Of a stretch of DNA of 64,000 nucleotides, positions 17,708 through 26,956 are shown piece after piece (the stretch's first letter is position 1; each line of letters starts with the position of its first letter). Source of the DNA: Lachancea thermotolerans CBS 6340 (lineage: Eukaryota; Ascomycota; Saccharomycetes; Saccharomycetales; Saccharomycetaceae); the NCBI RefSeq assembly GCF_000142805.1, contig NC_013080.1:1116001-1180000 (forward strand), read 5' to 3'. The position numbers and the translations under genes were made by a program. Below the pieces are notes generated by a model. That model made no database searches. It had not been told where the DNA came from and saw only the letters and a list, made by a program, of their open reading frames with translations.

Positions 17708-18915
17708 GGCGCGCGGGTGCTCGGCCATAATTCTTCTTTTTTATAGATATAAACTGTATTGGGCTTTTTATTACATAGTAACGACTTAATATTACAACGT
17801 CTGGAAATCGCATGCCTGCACATCGCGGCAGCGGGATTTGTGTAATGAAAGGCCCTGACGGTGAAGGTCACCGCGGGCCGGAGTCAAGAGCCGCAGCACG
17901 TGCACAGCGACAGCGGTACCGCTTCATATCACGTGCAAGAGCTCCGAACCCCGTATCCAGTGACACGCCACTGCCGCGGGCCACCGGTTACAGCGGTGCA
18001 CCCACGACGGTCGAATCTGGCCCCACGCGACAAGCACCGCCGCTCTGCGCTATCGGGCGGCTCCACGGGTCTTCTCAGGCACGTGATGTAACCTTAACCG
18101 TCCACCGTCTGCCACGACCGCCTCTAGCGCCGCCCCTGCTTGGCCGTTGCCGCTTCCGGCGCAGAACCAACGTGCCCAGCCGCTGGTCTTCTGCGCGCTG
18201 CGCGCTAAACTCTAACACCTCGACACCCTAACACCCTGACAAGACCACGTGAGTGTTACCCTAGCGGCCTCCAAGCACATCGCTGGCTCTCTTTCTTTTC
18301 GGCCGCCCGAGCGCTTATCCCGAACAAGGCTTGATACTTCCTCTTTGGGAAGGCTCCCTCCTGTCGGGGAAGCCGCCTGCGTGGGACAGACGGTCCAGAC
18401 TTTTCCTGATCGGGCGCGGCGGCACAGAGAAGTCCGGGCGACGCGCATGTTTCAGACGCGAAAAACAAAGGTTTAAGTGCCGACGCACTTACGCGTGGCA
18501 CTGGGAAGGAAAAAAATTTTCCACAGCTGGGCATGCAGAGACTAGCGCAAGAGCCAGCGCAGGAGCGAGCGTAGAAGGCATGCATGCAAGGAGAACGCGA
18601 AAGCGCGAAGACATGCTGATCCAGCACGGCGCAGTGTTTGGAGGTGTCCAAATTTTTGGTGTTTGTGTACGTGTTATGGCATGTTGTGATGTGCAGCGCT
18701 GGAATTTGAACGTGTCCTCAAGAATTTGTTCCAGATGATACAGGATATATATATATCTGGCAAAGTGAAAAAATCAGCAGAAGTCGGCTGTGAACGTTTT
18801 TGGGCGATAAACAAAATAAAGAGATCCGAGACTAGATAGCTTCCCAGCACTCGCTAGCTCAGTATACCCAGTCTATCTTTTTTGACTCACACACATCTCT
18901 CGCGGTTCTTGCAGT
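17708..18915. promoter_or_regulatory. FUI1-like/PSA1 intergenic region with four CACGTG boxes and cell-cycle-type elements
   Basis: Non-coding and GC-rich on the left. E-boxes are GCACGTGC (17896-17903), TCACGTGC (17929-17936), GCACGTGA (18079-18086) and CCACGTGA (18245-18252). A 12-bp perfect palindrome AGCGGTACCGCT is at 17912-17923. Nearer to PSA1 lie ACGCGAAA (18456-18463, SBF-like) and ACGCGT (18491-18496, MBF core); S. cerevisiae PSA1 is G1-regulated by Swi4. Open frames here are Arg/Pro/Ser-rich and unlike any family. Confidence 0.5.
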
Positions 18916-20001
18916 ATGAAAGGTCTAATTCTAGTCGGTGGTTACGGTACCAGATTGAGACCCTTGACGTTGACGGTCCCTAAGCCTCTGGTCGAGTTCG
19001 GCAACAGGCCCATGATCCTGCACCAGATCGAGGCGTTGGCGTCCGCGGGCGTGACGGACATCGTGTTGGCTGTCAACTACAGACCTGAGGTTATGGTCGA
19101 GACCCTCCAGAAGTACGAGAAGGAATACGGTGTCAACATCACATTCTCTGTGGAGACAGAGCCTTTGGGCACGGCTGGTCCGTTGAAGCTTGCTGAGGAG
19201 GTGCTGAAGAAGGACAAGTCGCCATTCTTCGTGCTGAACTCGGACGTCATTTGCGACTACCCTTTCAAGGAGCTCGCCGACTTCCACAAGGCCCACGGCG
19301 GGAAGGGTACCATCGTCGCCACCAAGGTCGACGAGCCCTCCAAGTACGGTGTCATCGTGCATGACATCGCCACCCCCAACTTGATCGACCGTTTCGTCGA
19401 GAAGCCAGTTGAATTCGTCGGGAACAGAATCAACGCGGGTCTGTACATCCTGAACCCAGAGGTCATCGACCTGATCGACTTGAAGCCAACCTCCATCGAG
19501 AAGGAGACCTTCCCTATCTTGGTCGAGCAGAAGTCCCTGTACTCCTTCGACTTGGAGGGCTACTGGATGGACGTCGGTCAGCCAAAGGACTTCTTGTCCG
19601 GCTCCGTGCTGTACTTGAACTCCTTGTCCAAGAGATCTCCTCAGTCCATGGCCAAGGGCGACAACATTGTTGGCAACGTCATCGTCGACCCAACCGCCAA
19701 GATCTCCGCCACCGCCAAGATTGGCCCAGATGTCGTCATCGGCCCTAACGTCACCATCGGTGACGGTGTCAGAATCACCAGATCCGTGGTTCTATCCAAG
19801 TCTCACATCAAGGACCACGCTTTGGTCAAGTCTACCATTGTCGGCTGGAACTCCACTGTTGGTAAATGGGCTAGATTAGAGGGTGTTACTGTCTTGGGTG
19901 ACGACGTCGAGGTCAAGGACGAAATCTACGTGAACGGTGGTAAGGTCTTGCCTCACAAGTCCATCTCCGCTAACGTTCCAAAGGAAGCTATTATTATGTA
20001 A
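18916..20001 (+). CDS. PSA1: GDP-mannose pyrophosphorylase (mannose-1-phosphate guanylyltransferase)
   Basis: Makes GDP-mannose from mannose-1-phosphate and GTP for glycosylation, GPI anchors and cell-wall mannan. The 361 residues equal the S. cerevisiae protein. The nucleotidyltransferase signature [13 protein letters not shown] is at residues 6-18, with the metal/sugar-binding [13 protein letters not shown] at about 103-115, then [14 protein letters not shown] and [11 protein letters not shown]. The C-terminal quarter is a left-handed beta-helix of hexapeptide repeats ([20 protein letters not shown]). Very strong codon bias marks high expression. Matches YDL055C in sequence, strand and position next to MBP1. 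Confidence 0.98.
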   Translation: MKGLILVGGYGTRLRPLTLTVPKPLVEFGNRPMILHQIEALASAGVTDIVLAVNYRPEVMVETLQKYEKEYGVNITFSVETEPLGTAGPLKLAEEVLKKDKSPFFVLNSDVICDYPFKELADFHKAHGGKGTIVATKVDEPSKYGVIVHDIATPNLIDRFVEKPVEFVGNRINAGLYILNPEVIDLIDLKPTSIEKETFPILVEQKSLYSFDLEGYWMDVGQPKDFLSGSVLYLNSLSKRSPQSMAKGDNIVGNVIVDPTAKISATAKIGPDVVIGPNVTIGDGVRITRSVVLSKSHIKDHALVKSTIVGWNSTVGKWARLEGVTVLGDDVEVKDEIYVNGGKVLPHKSISANVPKEAIIM

Positions 20002-20168
20002 GAGCTTTTTCTCTACCAAGATTCGTTTAATGGGAAACTTGACTATAATGAAAGCTTAAGTTTTGCCACTTCAATATGTATTGAATTTGTGTTTTAAAGT
20101 AATGAATTATAATTGGCAATTCTTTTCGTAATCCGATTAATTATAGACTTATGGTCGTTTTGGCGCGC

Positions 20169-22403
20169 CTATAGGCTTTTACGCAAACTTTGTAAAATAA
20201 CATCCAAGCAACTATCCACTTCGTCGACTTCCATTTCAGTTCCTTGCGATATCATTTTTCGGTATTTGTGGATCTTGGAGTTGTCGCTTATGACTCGCAA
20301 GATGTGGAACAGTTTTTGCTTTCGTTTCAGTTGTAATTGAGTCAGCTTAAGTGCCAGCTTGAACTGCTCTATTTTGTCGTCTCCTGGTTCCCTTCTTGAA
20401 CGCTTTGCAACACGAGCTTCTTGATCTTCAACCAAAGATGATAGCTGCCGCGACTGGCCTCTCTCAAGTCGATTGATCATATTATTTTGGCAATCTGCTA
20501 AAGTGTGTCGTAGTAGCTGCACCTCATTGAATCTGACATCCATCATTTGGACTGGATCCAACTCTTTATCAGCTTCCAGCGCTTCAATTGTTTTGAATCT
20601 CACAGTGGAGACGGTTTTTTTCATGTTCTTCAACGTTTTTTCCAAGTTAGTAACATCCGTTTCTCTCGCCTGGTGCAATCTGTTGTAGCCGTCAGCCATC
20701 TCCTTCATGACATTTACGACTTCAGGTATAGCCCTGCTTAAGCGGGTCGCAGACTTCGAGGGGTACATGAAAAAGTCCGAAGGTGACGAGGGTGCCACGT
20801 TTTGTTTGAATTTTCCATTGCTTGCTAAGGGTATCTGCGTTGATGGAAGGCTCTGGTTTAGAATCTCAGTCGCAGTGAGCCCCCGACTGTTTTTTATTGT
20901 AGAAAGCCCCCCATGTTGGACTAATGTTTGAAAAAACACTTTATCACCATTCTGGGCTGCGAGATGCACAGCGGTATCGCCGTTCTGGTCTTGGGCGTTG
21001 ATTAAGTTTTCTATCCTGTACCTGGGCGAGAAATCCTTGAGTTTTGATAATAACACTTCCAGGTAACATACTGCTGACGGTGTAGAAGATTTTCTTTCCA
21101 CTATGTGGTGAATCACAGTCTGCAACTTAGAGTCAACATCGAATACTGTCTCATGGAGTAATTGAAAGATCCTGGAGTAGGAGCGTCTGGTAAACGAGTT
21201 GTGAAAGATGGAACACCTAATTAAGGGGTTTTCGCCTCTAACATTAACAGCCCTGGTGCTTGCTCCTGCGTTGTAAAGGGCTTCAACGATTGCTAGATTT
21301 CCCATTGCGCAAGCCCAATGAAAGGCAGTATGATGCTCGTGATCAATCCAAGCGTCAATATAAGGGGCGCTATTCTGTGGAGGGTATAAAAGTTCTGTTG
21401 GCGTAGTGTCTTCGGCTTGCAGCTCGGTAGACACAAAGAAATCAACGAGTTTTGAAAGGTAGTCGTTCACCTTTGCACTAATATCAGATGCTTGTGAGAA
21501 AGACTGGCTGGGAAACCTTGGAATCATGGCGGACAAAGGAGACGTAGCACTACCTATTTCTCCATTCGTTGTAGACACGTTAAGCGCTCGTTGATCAAAA
21601 GTGTTATCCTCGGATAATCCGCTTGGCGATGTTGGAAGTGAGGGGGACGAGGATTGTGCGATCTCAATTTTCGAAACACCAGCCGGTTCGATATCACTTG
21701 ACAGGCCATCTTCAATATCTAGCTCCTTGAACTGTTGCGGGCTACCACCCGACTCTCTAATTATCACAGGGTCTAAGCTTATGGTCCTTTGTAGAGGACT
21801 CTGAATAGATGGCAACCTTGTGGAGTTTATACTAGAAACTGGTATTGCAGGTCTGGGAAACACCATATCGCTCTGGGACCTTTCCAAGTTAGCAACAGGC
21901 TTTTTGTTCTTGTTGGAAGGCGGTCTCCCTCTTCTTCGCGGTACTGTGGGTGTGGCTGACGAGCTAGATGGCTCTGAAGATTTAGCCTGTGCAGAGGAAG
22001 CTGTCCTAGTATTACGCCTTTTAGCCGAGTCTGCGCGTGATGCATGGTGGTGCTTGGGAGCTTGCGGGGGAGACTCAGAGCCTGGAGTTCGTGTAAAATC
22101 GAAAAGCGGTTTCAATTCTCCAAGCACTTCAAACTTTGCGGCCAAGCTCCTGGCTATATCCAGTGGAACCCATGTTCCCTGGTATTTTCCAAAACCACCC
22201 TGCACTTTCTCGTGGGTATCCTTGATAACCTCTTTCTCCAATATTCTAGTCCTTTTCGCTTTGGCGAACTTAGCTGCTTTCAAAATGTGCGTAGCATTAA
22301 CCCAGTCGTCCTCTTTCCTTTTCATGATCGACCCGGTGGGGTGGATGAATTCGTAAACATCAACCCCCGAGTACTTGGCTGAGTATATCTGGTCTGCCGA
22401 CAT
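20169..22403 (-). CDS. MBP1: Mbp1, DNA-binding subunit of the MBF G1/S transcription factor
   Basis: With Swi6 it binds MCB elements (ACGCGT) and drives G1/S genes for DNA synthesis. The APSES/KilA-N DNA-binding domain at residues 1-110 is nearly identical to that of S. cerevisiae: QIYSAKYSGVDVYEFIH, DDWVNATHILKAAKFAKAKR and GFGKYQGTWVPLD. Then come the KHHHAS segment, an AT-hook-like RRRGRPP around 155, and LERSQSDMVFPRPAIP. Ankyrin repeats at about 350-540 include HTAFHWACAMGNLAIVEALYNAGA and DQNGDTAVHLAAQNGDKVFFQTL. The C terminus is helical for Swi6 binding and ends with KYRKMISQGTEMEVDEVDS. The 744 residues are shorter than in S. cerevisiae (833), mainly by less Gln-rich linker. Corresponds to YDL056W. 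Confidence 0.98.
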   Translation of the reverse strand: MSADQIYSAKYSGVDVYEFIHPTGSIMKRKEDDWVNATHILKAAKFAKAKRTRILEKEVIKDTHEKVQGGFGKYQGTWVPLDIARSLAAKFEVLGELKPLFDFTRTPGSESPPQAPKHHHASRADSAKRRNTRTASSAQAKSSEPSSSSATPTVPRRRGRPPSNKNKKPVANLERSQSDMVFPRPAIPVSSINSTRLPSIQSPLQRTISLDPVIIRESGGSPQQFKELDIEDGLSSDIEPAGVSKIEIAQSSSPSLPTSPSGLSEDNTFDQRALNVSTTNGEIGSATSPLSAMIPRFPSQSFSQASDISAKVNDYLSKLVDFFVSTELQAEDTTPTELLYPPQNSAPYIDAWIDHEHHTAFHWACAMGNLAIVEALYNAGASTRAVNVRGENPLIRCSIFHNSFTRRSYSRIFQLLHETVFDVDSKLQTVIHHIVERKSSTPSAVCYLEVLLSKLKDFSPRYRIENLINAQDQNGDTAVHLAAQNGDKVFFQTLVQHGGLSTIKNSRGLTATEILNQSLPSTQIPLASNGKFKQNVAPSSPSDFFMYPSKSATRLSRAIPEVVNVMKEMADGYNRLHQARETDVTNLEKTLKNMKKTVSTVRFKTIEALEADKELDPVQMMDVRFNEVQLLRHTLADCQNNMINRLERGQSRQLSSLVEDQEARVAKRSRREPGDDKIEQFKLALKLTQLQLKRKQKLFHILRVISDNSKIHKYRKMISQGTEMEVDEVDSCLDVILQSLRKSL

Positions 22404-23310
22404 GGAAGGTGTACCTTAAACTCTTCAGCGCGCAGAGGCCAGAAATAAAAAAATGGTATGGCCAGAGGCAGAGTCCAATTTTAGTGGAAGCAAACAGCTT
22501 ACGCTAAGCTCCAGATGCAGATTGCCAATTGACAATAAGTGATTCTCTCGACCCTATTGCTTGACCAAAACCTTCAGGACCCGGATCTGCTCGCAATGCC
22601 CGCCGCACTTTACTAAAACTCAAAATTTCAAAAGATAATAATGAACGACGGCGAACAAGCCAACTTTGTGACAGTCTTGGTAACAGGTTCTAATGCACCT
22701 TGAGAACTGACATATAACTCGACACTTTCTACAGTTTTTGCCTTGATTCAAGTAAATTATATGTGGTGCGTAGGCTTTGTTTCCTGTAAGTTAAATTAAT
22801 GAAGGTAGTTGTGATATATATTTGATAGGTTACATGTGAAGTAGTTTCAAAACAATATTTTTGACTGTGCCTTAGAGTTTCAAATTACGCCAATTGCAAG
22901 CCTCTTTCATTCCGCGCGCTTGAAGCTTGAGTCTTCGAATATGTGTTAGGATCATTTTTGCTAGCGAGGCCACGTAAACGAAGCAAGGGTCCTGCCATGG
23001 CTGAAATTACCGTAGCGCGACTGAAATTTATCGCTATGACACATTTGGAGGGTCAATTGAAATGGTAACCGTGGTACCCTTTTTTGCAAGAGGCCTAATT
23101 AGGAAGCAAAAGTGGCTTTATAATCAAGGCACTTATGCGCCTCAAAAACGAAGCACGCGCATTTCTATTTAACACGAGTTCTTTGCATGTAGAAACCCCA
23201 GAAACTCCGCCTGCTGTTTTTTTAGCATTGGCGTCTTGCGGAGCACTGCTGGTTGTGTAGCGGCAGTAGTGCTGTATCCCCTAAACAATATTATTGAAGA
23301 GAGAAAGTGG

Positions 23311-23469
23311 ATGGGTACAGTGGCTCAGAATGTTGCCTTGGTTTCCAATAGCGAGGTTGTCAAAGAGATTGAACACCAATTTCTGGAAATGATTAACGCT
23401 GTGCAAAGTACCGCGAAGCCAAATTTGTTCTTGATTTTTGGAAGCTCTGCGCACGGCCCTGATTACTAG
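23311..23469 (+). CDS. Uncertain 52-codon frame, unrecognised
   Basis: From the first ATG the frame encodes 52 residues (begins MGTVAQNVALVSNSEVV and ends LIFGSSAHGPDY). The same frame is open upstream to 23173 without an ATG and reads through VAAVVLYPLNNIIEERKW, which looks protein-like. A T-rich tract ending in TTTTTTTAG at 23217-23225 could be a splice acceptor, but no TACTAAC branch site is present. I do not recognise a family. It may be chance or a decayed gene. Confidence 0.2.
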   Translation: MGTVAQNVALVSNSEVVKEIEHQFLEMINAVQSTAKPNLFLIFGSSAHGPDY

Positions 23470-23771
23470 ACATGATGAAATTGTCGAACGAAGTCTGCTT
23501 CAAGAAGCAAGTCAGCAGCCTTGAAGCAAAATCTCATTTCCTTCAATTTGGGAAACTCCTCAAGGTTTCTTGGCTTTGAGGAGACTCAAAAGATTCGCTC
23601 CAAGGCCATTTGCATTTTAGTTTATAATAACAAAACCTTGGAACTGTGGATTTGAACAAAGACAACAATCGATCTCCCGAAGGAAAAAAACTCTAAAGAA
23701 GTTGTCGCAGCTTCGCGGTGCGGAGTTCCTTTAAAATGACAGGACATGTCAGAATTTGAACTCCCCGCAAT

Positions 23772-24011
23772 TTATACAGGCCGTTGGGGGCCAAGCAAAT
23801 CCCTAGTAGTACTGCCATACTTAGGCGGATTCACGCCCTCATCATAGGAGCTGAGAGGGGCCAAAATTCTAGAATTTTTGCTCCTTTCTCTCTCGAGGCT
23901 TTCTTCGATGTCTCTTATATACTCATTCCGGTTGTAATCTTCAATGCAGGACCCCACTTCGCACAAAGCGTTCAAGATCGAGAAAAGCAGCTCGAAAGGG
24001 GAATCATCCAT
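23772..24011 (-). CDS. Candidate small protein of 79 residues, unrecognised
   Basis: From the ATG at 24011 it begins MDDSPFELLFSILNALCEVG and ends with DLLGPQRPV. The N-terminal third is an amphipathic helix-like stretch, the middle (EYIRDIEESLERERSKN) is charged and probably helical, and the end is Pro/Gly-rich. The frame is open another 25 codons upstream without an ATG, and those codons (LGALLVTIEG) also look protein-like. A separate ATG in another frame lies near 24081. Composition resembles a real small subunit more than random DNA, but I know no homologue. A non-coding explanation is possible. Confidence 0.35.
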   Translation of the reverse strand: MDDSPFELLFSILNALCEVGSCIEDYNRNEYIRDIEESLERERSKNSRILAPLSSYDEGVNPPKYGSTTRDLLGPQRPV

Positions 24012-24340
24012 ACCTTCTATTGTCACGAGCAAAGCGCCCAGTTGGTGGCTACATGGTTTTCTGCTGAGCTGTGAAAGCCATGATCAAGAAAATGACCTTG
24101 ACCGCGAATGGAACAGGCGGCAAAGGCATGTGACATAAACTTTTGAACGTGTCAGAACAAGCAACTAGCGACACACAGGTGCCTCTGGTGTACAGATAAA
24201 GAACGTCGGTCCAGCGAGAAGTTCAGTCGCTGTTTCGTGTTTCAACTTGAGTCCCTCTCAATAAATAGGGAACTTACTGGAAGTGACAACAAGTCTTTGT
24301 ATAATGCCTTGAATTATTAGAATGTATATATATTATGTAT

Positions 24341-26203
24341 TTAGTCTATTTCAATATCCTGAGGCTCCAAAAGGGCCTCCTTCAGTTTTTTTATTTCACT
24401 GCCAGAGAGCTTAACGACGCTCGAATAGAAACTATCAAATGACCCGTAAACCGAACGAAAATGATCCAAAAATAATCTCATGGCCTCGTACTTTGAAGAC
24501 AAGAGATTCTTGCACATCGACATCGGAGTAGCTTGATAATCGCGGGCTAAATCTTTCGAACCAAGCATCTCGTAGTATCGATCACCTCGATCTTCCATTG
24601 CTTTTTTTAAACGCTTCTCGGTTTGCAGTCCCAAGCTTGTCATCTCGTAATCATGTGCTATTGTGTCATCGTCAACTCCCAGCAGACCCAAAATGAGCAC
24701 TGCCAAGATCCCGGTCCTGTCCTTGCCTGCGGCGCAATGGAAAACAGCAGCGTGCAACTCATCGCATTCTTCATTGATAATGTAACGGCAGAAGCGCCTT
24801 ATCTGGGGGATGCTATTCTGCATCATTACCTGGTATGCTTCGGGAAACATATACGAGGAAAGAAGTAAGCCGCGGTACAATCGCGCAAGTTCTTCAGGAG
24901 CCGCGCTAACATTTTGGTTAAATGCTAAGTTCTCCACGTCAATGCCCGAGATGACTCCGTTCTCGGCAGCTTCTTTCGTGGAACGCAAGTCAAATATCCG
25001 AGTTACGTGCAACTGCTCTTTCATGAACTTTATGCCTTTATCGGTTACTTCGCTAGGGTTGGCGCAGCGGTACAAAACTTTGGGCTTCACGCGGTAGCCG
25101 TCACGGGTTTTATACCCACCTATGTCTCGGAAGTTTGAAACGTTCGAAAAGCTGTAGGGCAAAGGCCAACGAGACGACAGCTGCGATGGGTTTGAAAGAT
25201 CCTGGATAAACTTTGTTGTCTCGTAAAATCTTTGCAATTGCTTTTCAGGGCTGAGATGAGCTGAGATAAGTTCAACGGTAGTGACGTTGTAATTGATCAG
25301 CCCCTTGCGCAATGGCAAATTCATGGCATTGGGATCACCTGGCAGGCCGTAGAAGTTATGATCGGCATCCATAATCATCTCTGCTGTGTGCCTTCCTTGG
25401 AACAAATTAGAGTATTGCCCGAACGCGCTCAAAGGTATGACAGAATCTTTGGAGCCGTATATCGACATGACCCACGATCGGGGGTCAATGTCGGCAAACT
25501 TGGTGGTGTCAACGGTCGCTGCACTCACAGTTTCTGGCTTGGGGATCCACAATTCTTGCATTTTTCCGTAACGCAGCATTTCGCACTTGAAGCCGCCCTC
25601 GGCGTCCCAGTTCGGGTTCCTCAGACGGGACTTTTCGAAAAGCCCCCAGGCCACAAACCGCCCGCAGCAATTGATCAGATTCGGCACAAAGCGTTGACGC
25701 GCAAACTCAAACATGGACATTACCCCGCGGGAGTGTGCTACAATGGTGTCCAGCACAAGGCAATGGCCGACAAGTTGCTGGCATTGGCTAGAACCCGCAA
25801 ATTGGTAAACAGTCTCAAGATCCTCGCAGTCTTGTGCAATGGTGCGTCCGACTTTTGGATCCCTGTTGGGCTCCGAATCCCCCATATTCCTGAAATCAAT
25901 ACGGAGGACGTAGTATCCCATGTCTGCCAGCTTTTGTGCCAGCAGAGGCATGTACACTGTGTTTTTGTGAGCGGAATGGCCATGAACTAGGAGAACCAGC
26001 TTGTGTTGTGGGAATCCGAACTCTGCCTCCGCGAGGATTCTTTCGCGCCCAGACGGAAACTTCAAGGATGTGGGGAATGTCAAAATCGAGGCAATGCCTG
26101 TCGAGCTGTGGAACTCACTATGCTTTAAGTAGAGAAACCGCTCATTTTCCGAGGTTTCCTGCTGCTTTACCACCGTTGCTTGGACAATATCCTGCTCCAC
26201 CAT
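24341..26203 (-). CDS. Fusion of YDL057W-like alpha/beta-hydrolase and tyrosine phosphatase
   Basis: One uninterrupted frame of 620 residues from the ATG at 26203. Residues 1-325 match S. cerevisiae YDL057W, an uncharacterised serine hydrolase of about 328 residues: LLVHGHSAHKN (72-81), YYVLRIDFRNMGDS, nucleophile elbow VAHSRG with Ser158, LINCCGR, and catalytic-His region ADHNFYGLPGDPNA. Residues 345-600 are a tyrosine phosphatase of the Y_phosphatase3 type: SNFRDIGGYKTRDGYRVKPKVLYRC, FDLRSTKEAAENG and P-loop HCAAGKDRTG (489-498; Cys490, Arg496). All three hydrolase hallmarks and the CX5R loop look intact. The S. cerevisiae locus encodes only the hydrolase half. Function is unknown; it may join lipid or ester hydrolysis to phosphatase activity. 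Divergent from CSR1. Confidence 0.9.
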   Translation of the reverse strand: MVEQDIVQATVVKQQETSENERFLYLKHSEFHSSTGIASILTFPTSLKFPSGRERILAEAEFGFPQHKLVLLVHGHSAHKNTVYMPLLAQKLADMGYYVLRIDFRNMGDSEPNRDPKVGRTIAQDCEDLETVYQFAGSSQCQQLVGHCLVLDTIVAHSRGVMSMFEFARQRFVPNLINCCGRFVAWGLFEKSRLRNPNWDAEGGFKCEMLRYGKMQELWIPKPETVSAATVDTTKFADIDPRSWVMSIYGSKDSVIPLSAFGQYSNLFQGRHTAEMIMDADHNFYGLPGDPNAMNLPLRKGLINYNVTTVELISAHLSPEKQLQRFYETTKFIQDLSNPSQLSSRWPLPYSFSNVSNFRDIGGYKTRDGYRVKPKVLYRCANPSEVTDKGIKFMKEQLHVTRIFDLRSTKEAAENGVISGIDVENLAFNQNVSAAPEELARLYRGLLLSSYMFPEAYQVMMQNSIPQIRRFCRYIINEECDELHAAVFHCAAGKDRTGILAVLILGLLGVDDDTIAHDYEMTSLGLQTEKRLKKAMEDRGDRYYEMLGSKDLARDYQATPMSMCKNLLSSKYEAMRLFLDHFRSVYGSFDSFYSSVVKLSGSEIKKLKEALLEPQDIEID

Positions 26204-26956
26204 TTCTGAACGCCTCGCCAACCTTCTTCGTGGGCTTGCTCGTTTGGCCGCTTTCCAGCTTCCAAGCTTTATATAAGGTGCTGTTCGTCATCACAATAAC
26301 GTCTTCAAAAGAAACTACTGCGCTATTTTTTTATTTCTCCGTCACAGATATCGATCCTTAGAAAACCAATGAAATCTTGAACAAGTTCGTCTATTGAAGA
26401 CAGGCATGCTCGAACTATTATAGATGCAAGAACCAACTAGGACATCGAGTGCGCGCTTGTCGGCGGCTATGTCTTTTAATATCAACTTTGCAGATCATTT
26501 GATACTAAGCTGATTATGACTCCACGGTATACAAAATAAGCTATCGCAAAATACGTCGGTTGACTTCAATAAAGACCAGTAGTCCGAAGTGCCGCTTCAC
26601 CAGAGAATACGACAGGGTCTTTTGCGGAGAGTACTGATACTAGTCATTAATGACGAAGTTGATATTTAGCTCAACGGTTAAGCGGGACCGTTACAGGCAC
26701 CTCAAAGGCAAGTTGCCGTGTTCGAACCACGGCGGGCGCCAAGACGCAATATCAGCATGTGATTTCAAATAAGTGGATACCGCAGTTTGTGTACTGGGAA
26801 ACGAGCGCTGAACGAGACCAGTAAACTTTCTTAAAAAACGCTTTAGTTCTCGAAGGCCAGAATACTGAGCATTGTGTAGACTTGCGCCTTTGTTGAACAT
26901 AGGCCCCCGGCAGTACCGCATTTCTATTTTGCTCTCTCATTGCTGTTCACGCGCAA
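26204..26956. promoter_or_regulatory. Divergent intergenic region with a tRNA-like relic
   Basis: This 750-bp region separates the hydrolase-phosphatase gene from CSR1. It contains no long gene. A TFIIIC-type A-box (TAGCTCAACGG, 26667-26677) and B-box (GTTCGAACC, 26720-26728) sit 53 bp apart, described separately. An ATCACATG E-box on the minus strand is at 26757-26764. Confidence 0.45.
26660..26740 (+). other. tRNA-like sequence with A- and B-boxes, probably a relic or TFIIIC site
   Basis: A-box TAGCTCAACGG (26667-26677) and a perfect T arm CCGTG TTCGAAC CACGG (26716-26732) are present. The would-be acceptor strands (TGATATT and CGGGCGC) do not pair, and no 5-bp anticodon stem can be drawn. 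No T-run terminator follows closely. It is therefore unlikely to be a working tRNA gene. It could be a tRNA remnant or an extra-TFIIIC site. Confidence 0.35.

Larger units (their letters stand above)
22404..24340. other. Gene-poor 1.9-kb interval between MBP1 and the hydrolase-phosphatase gene
   Basis: Besides the MBP1 promoter and the 3' end of the fusion gene, the interval holds only small, unrecognised frames (see 23311-23469 and 23772-24011). Nothing matches a tRNA, snoRNA or centromere: no TCACRTG plus AT-rich core plus TTCCGAA arrangement was found. It is notably longer than most gaps here, where neighbours are usually 150-700 bp apart. Confidence 0.45.

Noticed and set aside
17812-18231. 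139-codon frame between the FUI1-like gene and PSA1
   Set aside because: Arg/Pro/Ser-rich chance frame in GC-rich promoter DNA.
22760-23225. Long intron (ATGTGG... GTAAGT donor at 22786 to acceptor at 23225)
   Set aside because: No TACTAAC-like branch site in the interval, so the splice model is unsupported.
26660-26740. Functional tRNA gene
   Set aside because: Acceptor strands do not pair and no anticodon stem can be drawn; kept only as a tRNA-like relic.
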